NCBI GenBank assembly: GCA_039024295.1
Contig: JBCDIQ010000315.1
Coordinates: forward strand, 1-6,981
Length of the DNA: 6,981 nt
DNA from: JBCDIQ01 sp039024295
Lineage (GTDB): Bacteria > Bacteroidota > Bacteroidia > J057
Direction of reading: 5' to 3'
Part shown: in pieces, positions 5,867 through 6,981 of the stretch
Layout of the letters: each line of letters starts with the position of its first letter
Position numbering within the stretch: the stretch's first letter is position 1
Notes under the pieces: generated by a model
Seen by the model: the letters and a program-made list of their open reading frames with translations, nothing else
Told to the model about the DNA's origin: nothing
The model's database searches: none
Program-made: the position numbers and the translations under genes

Positions 5867-6874
5867 TTATTGTTTCAAGATTCTTCTGACTTCCCCACTG
5901 TCGAATTTCATCATGTACATGCCCCCTTGCAATTCGGTCATGTCAACTGAGTTCACCCCTTCCTGAAGGACCTGAGACCTCAGTTCTTGTCCCAAAAGGC
6001 TGTAAATGGCAACATGGTCAGATTTGGGGGAATTTATCCTAAGTACATTGGTCACTGGATTAGGGTATACCACTACTTGCTCATGTTGAATGGTAAAAGA
6101 GGTCACATTGCTATAGCTGTAATTACCATCAAAATCGACCTGCTTCACACGGTAATAATTATGGCCCTGACTGGGAGTAGGATGGTCAAAAGTGTAGTCC
6201 ATTACCTCTGAAGTATTTCCTTCTCCTAGGATTTCTCCAATGGCAACATAGGTTTCCCCATCCAGGCTATGCTCTATTTCGAAATGAGAGTTGTTGATTT
6301 GCTGGGCCACAGCGAAAGAGATCGTTGCCACTGAACCACTTTGCTCCACGATGGGCTGTGCTGACCAAACAACAGGTAAAGGAGCCCCTATCTCAACTTC
6401 AAAGTTCAAATCAGAGCCCGAAATAAAGGAACCATTCAGGTAAAATTGACCATCTCCATAAGGATTAGAGGTAGAAGCGCGAAGGTTTGCTTCATCTGAA
6501 ATAACGAATGTATAATCTGACCCACTTACCAGGCTTACGTTTTCTGATGAGAAATCGAATACGGTTGCAGAAAGGTCTGTTACAGAACCTGTCGATACAA
6601 TACTCTGCGATCCAATTATACCTAAAGCTGTTCCGCCGGTGCCCAACCCCTCATAAATGATTACTGTATGATCAGCAGAATTCTCATGACCGTTCACAGC
6701 TATTGTTTCCAATTGGCCTGTACAAGAAGGGCTGAAGCTTTGACCAATAGAAGAGGAGGAGGTAGCCCTGGAGGTTCCTCCCGAGTTTGTTTCAGTACAT
6801 TGTGCAGCTACATAACTGATGCAGGAGGCTAGCAGGAAAGTGGTAAGGGTAATTTTTTTCATTTGTTTGTACAT
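5867..6874 (-). CDS. T9SS-secreted beta-sandwich/fibronectin III-like protein
   Basis: A 335-aa exported protein without recognisable catalytic residues. Met5 (start at 6862) gives a classic signal peptide, MKKITLTTFLLASCISYVAA, cut before Gln25, and has A-rich DNA just upstream, so it may be the true start instead of Met1. Residues about 26-165 form a Ser/Thr/Gly-rich beta-sandwich (IGQSFSPSCTG, VIIYEGLGTGG, YTFVISDE, GQFYLNG) of the kind common in Bacteroidota cell-surface proteins; Cys26 and Cys51 may pair. Residues about 166-262 are a fibronectin III-like module with the familiar HFEIEHSLDGETY and YYRVKQVDFDGNYSYS motifs. Residues about 264-335 are a T9SS type A sorting domain (VVVYPNPVTN at 267-276, GGMYMMKF, basic end VRRILKQ). 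It is expected to be released or anchored on the cell surface, perhaps as an adhesin or matrix protein. The role is inference. It is a single-gene unit ending at the shared hairpin. Confidence 0.87.
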   Translation of the reverse strand: MYKQMKKITLTTFLLASCISYVAAQCTETNSGGTSRATSSSSIGQSFSPSCTGQLETIAVNGHENSADHTVIIYEGLGTGGTALGIIGSQSIVSTGSVTDLSATVFDFSSENVSLVSGSDYTFVISDEANLRASTSNPYGDGQFYLNGSFISGSDLNFEVEIGAPLPVVWSAQPIVEQSGSVATISFAVAQQINNSHFEIEHSLDGETYVAIGEILGEGNTSEVMDYTFDHPTPSQGHNYYRVKQVDFDGNYSYSNVTSFTIQHEQVVVYPNPVTNVLRINSPKSDHVAIYSLLGQELRSQVLQEGVNSVDMTELQGGMYMMKFDSGEVRRILKQ

Positions 6875-6981
6875 GGTGACTTAAAATGGATAGACTGAAA
6901 AAAGCCATATAAACGTTGTTCATTTCTAAATGACAGGCCGCAAAATAATCCTCTTTAAATATTTTAAGTAGTAAAATTTAC
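6875..6981 (-). promoter_or_regulatory. Probable promoter region of the T9SS-secreted protein gene
   Basis: This AT-rich upstream region must drive the leftward gene unless a further gene lies outside the window. It contains a 14-bp inverted repeat TCATTT-CT-AAATGA at 6920-6933, about 46 bases before the first start codon. Read leftward there is a TATTTTG string in the complement of 6942-6948, one base short of the TAnnTTTG consensus and without a clear TTG partner. No reading frame of note enters from the right edge. Confidence 0.3.

Overview
The window looks like a chromosomal segment of a free-living Bacteroidota, most likely of the Saprospirales/Lewinella-Haliscomenobacter type. Two minus-strand proteins end in type A sorting domains of the type IX secretion system (T9SS), with the typical core APNPT or YPNPV followed by a short Ig-like fold and a basic C-terminus. 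Start codons lack Shine-Dalgarno sequences and base composition is moderate. The phylum is well supported; the family-level guess is inference.

Layout, left to right. An unidentified reading frame runs in from the left edge (2-196, +). Next is a 213-aa DUF4253 protein of unknown function (368-1009, +). It converges on a minus-strand pair, 44 bp apart: a lipoprotein predicted to be one seven-bladed beta-propeller (2582-4009) and, downstream of it, a secreted alpha/beta hydrolase with an InlB-like N-terminal repeat and a T9SS tail (1092-2537). A 220-bp divergent intergenic region follows, then a full-length contractile-tail sheath protein of the extracellular contractile injection system (eCIS) type (4230-5792, +). 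The sheath gene converges on a T9SS-secreted adhesin-like protein (5867-6874, -), with a good hairpin terminator between the two.

How the genes relate. The lipoprotein/hydrolase pair probably forms one transcript and puts two proteins on the cell surface: a lipid-anchored propeller and a hydrolase delivered by T9SS. The 335-aa protein is a further T9SS cargo but is a separate transcription unit. The sheath gene stands alone: no tube, baseplate, spike, ATPase or terminator-cap gene lies on either side, and both neighbouring genes are on the opposite strand. It must therefore work with a cluster elsewhere in the genome, or be an orphan paralogue or relic.

I see no CRISPR array, tRNA, rRNA, insertion sequence or integrase. 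The most notable points are the isolated intact sheath gene with unusual substitutions in its conserved core, and the clean circular closure of the propeller lipoprotein. I found no convincing evidence for a wholly new multi-gene system in this window.
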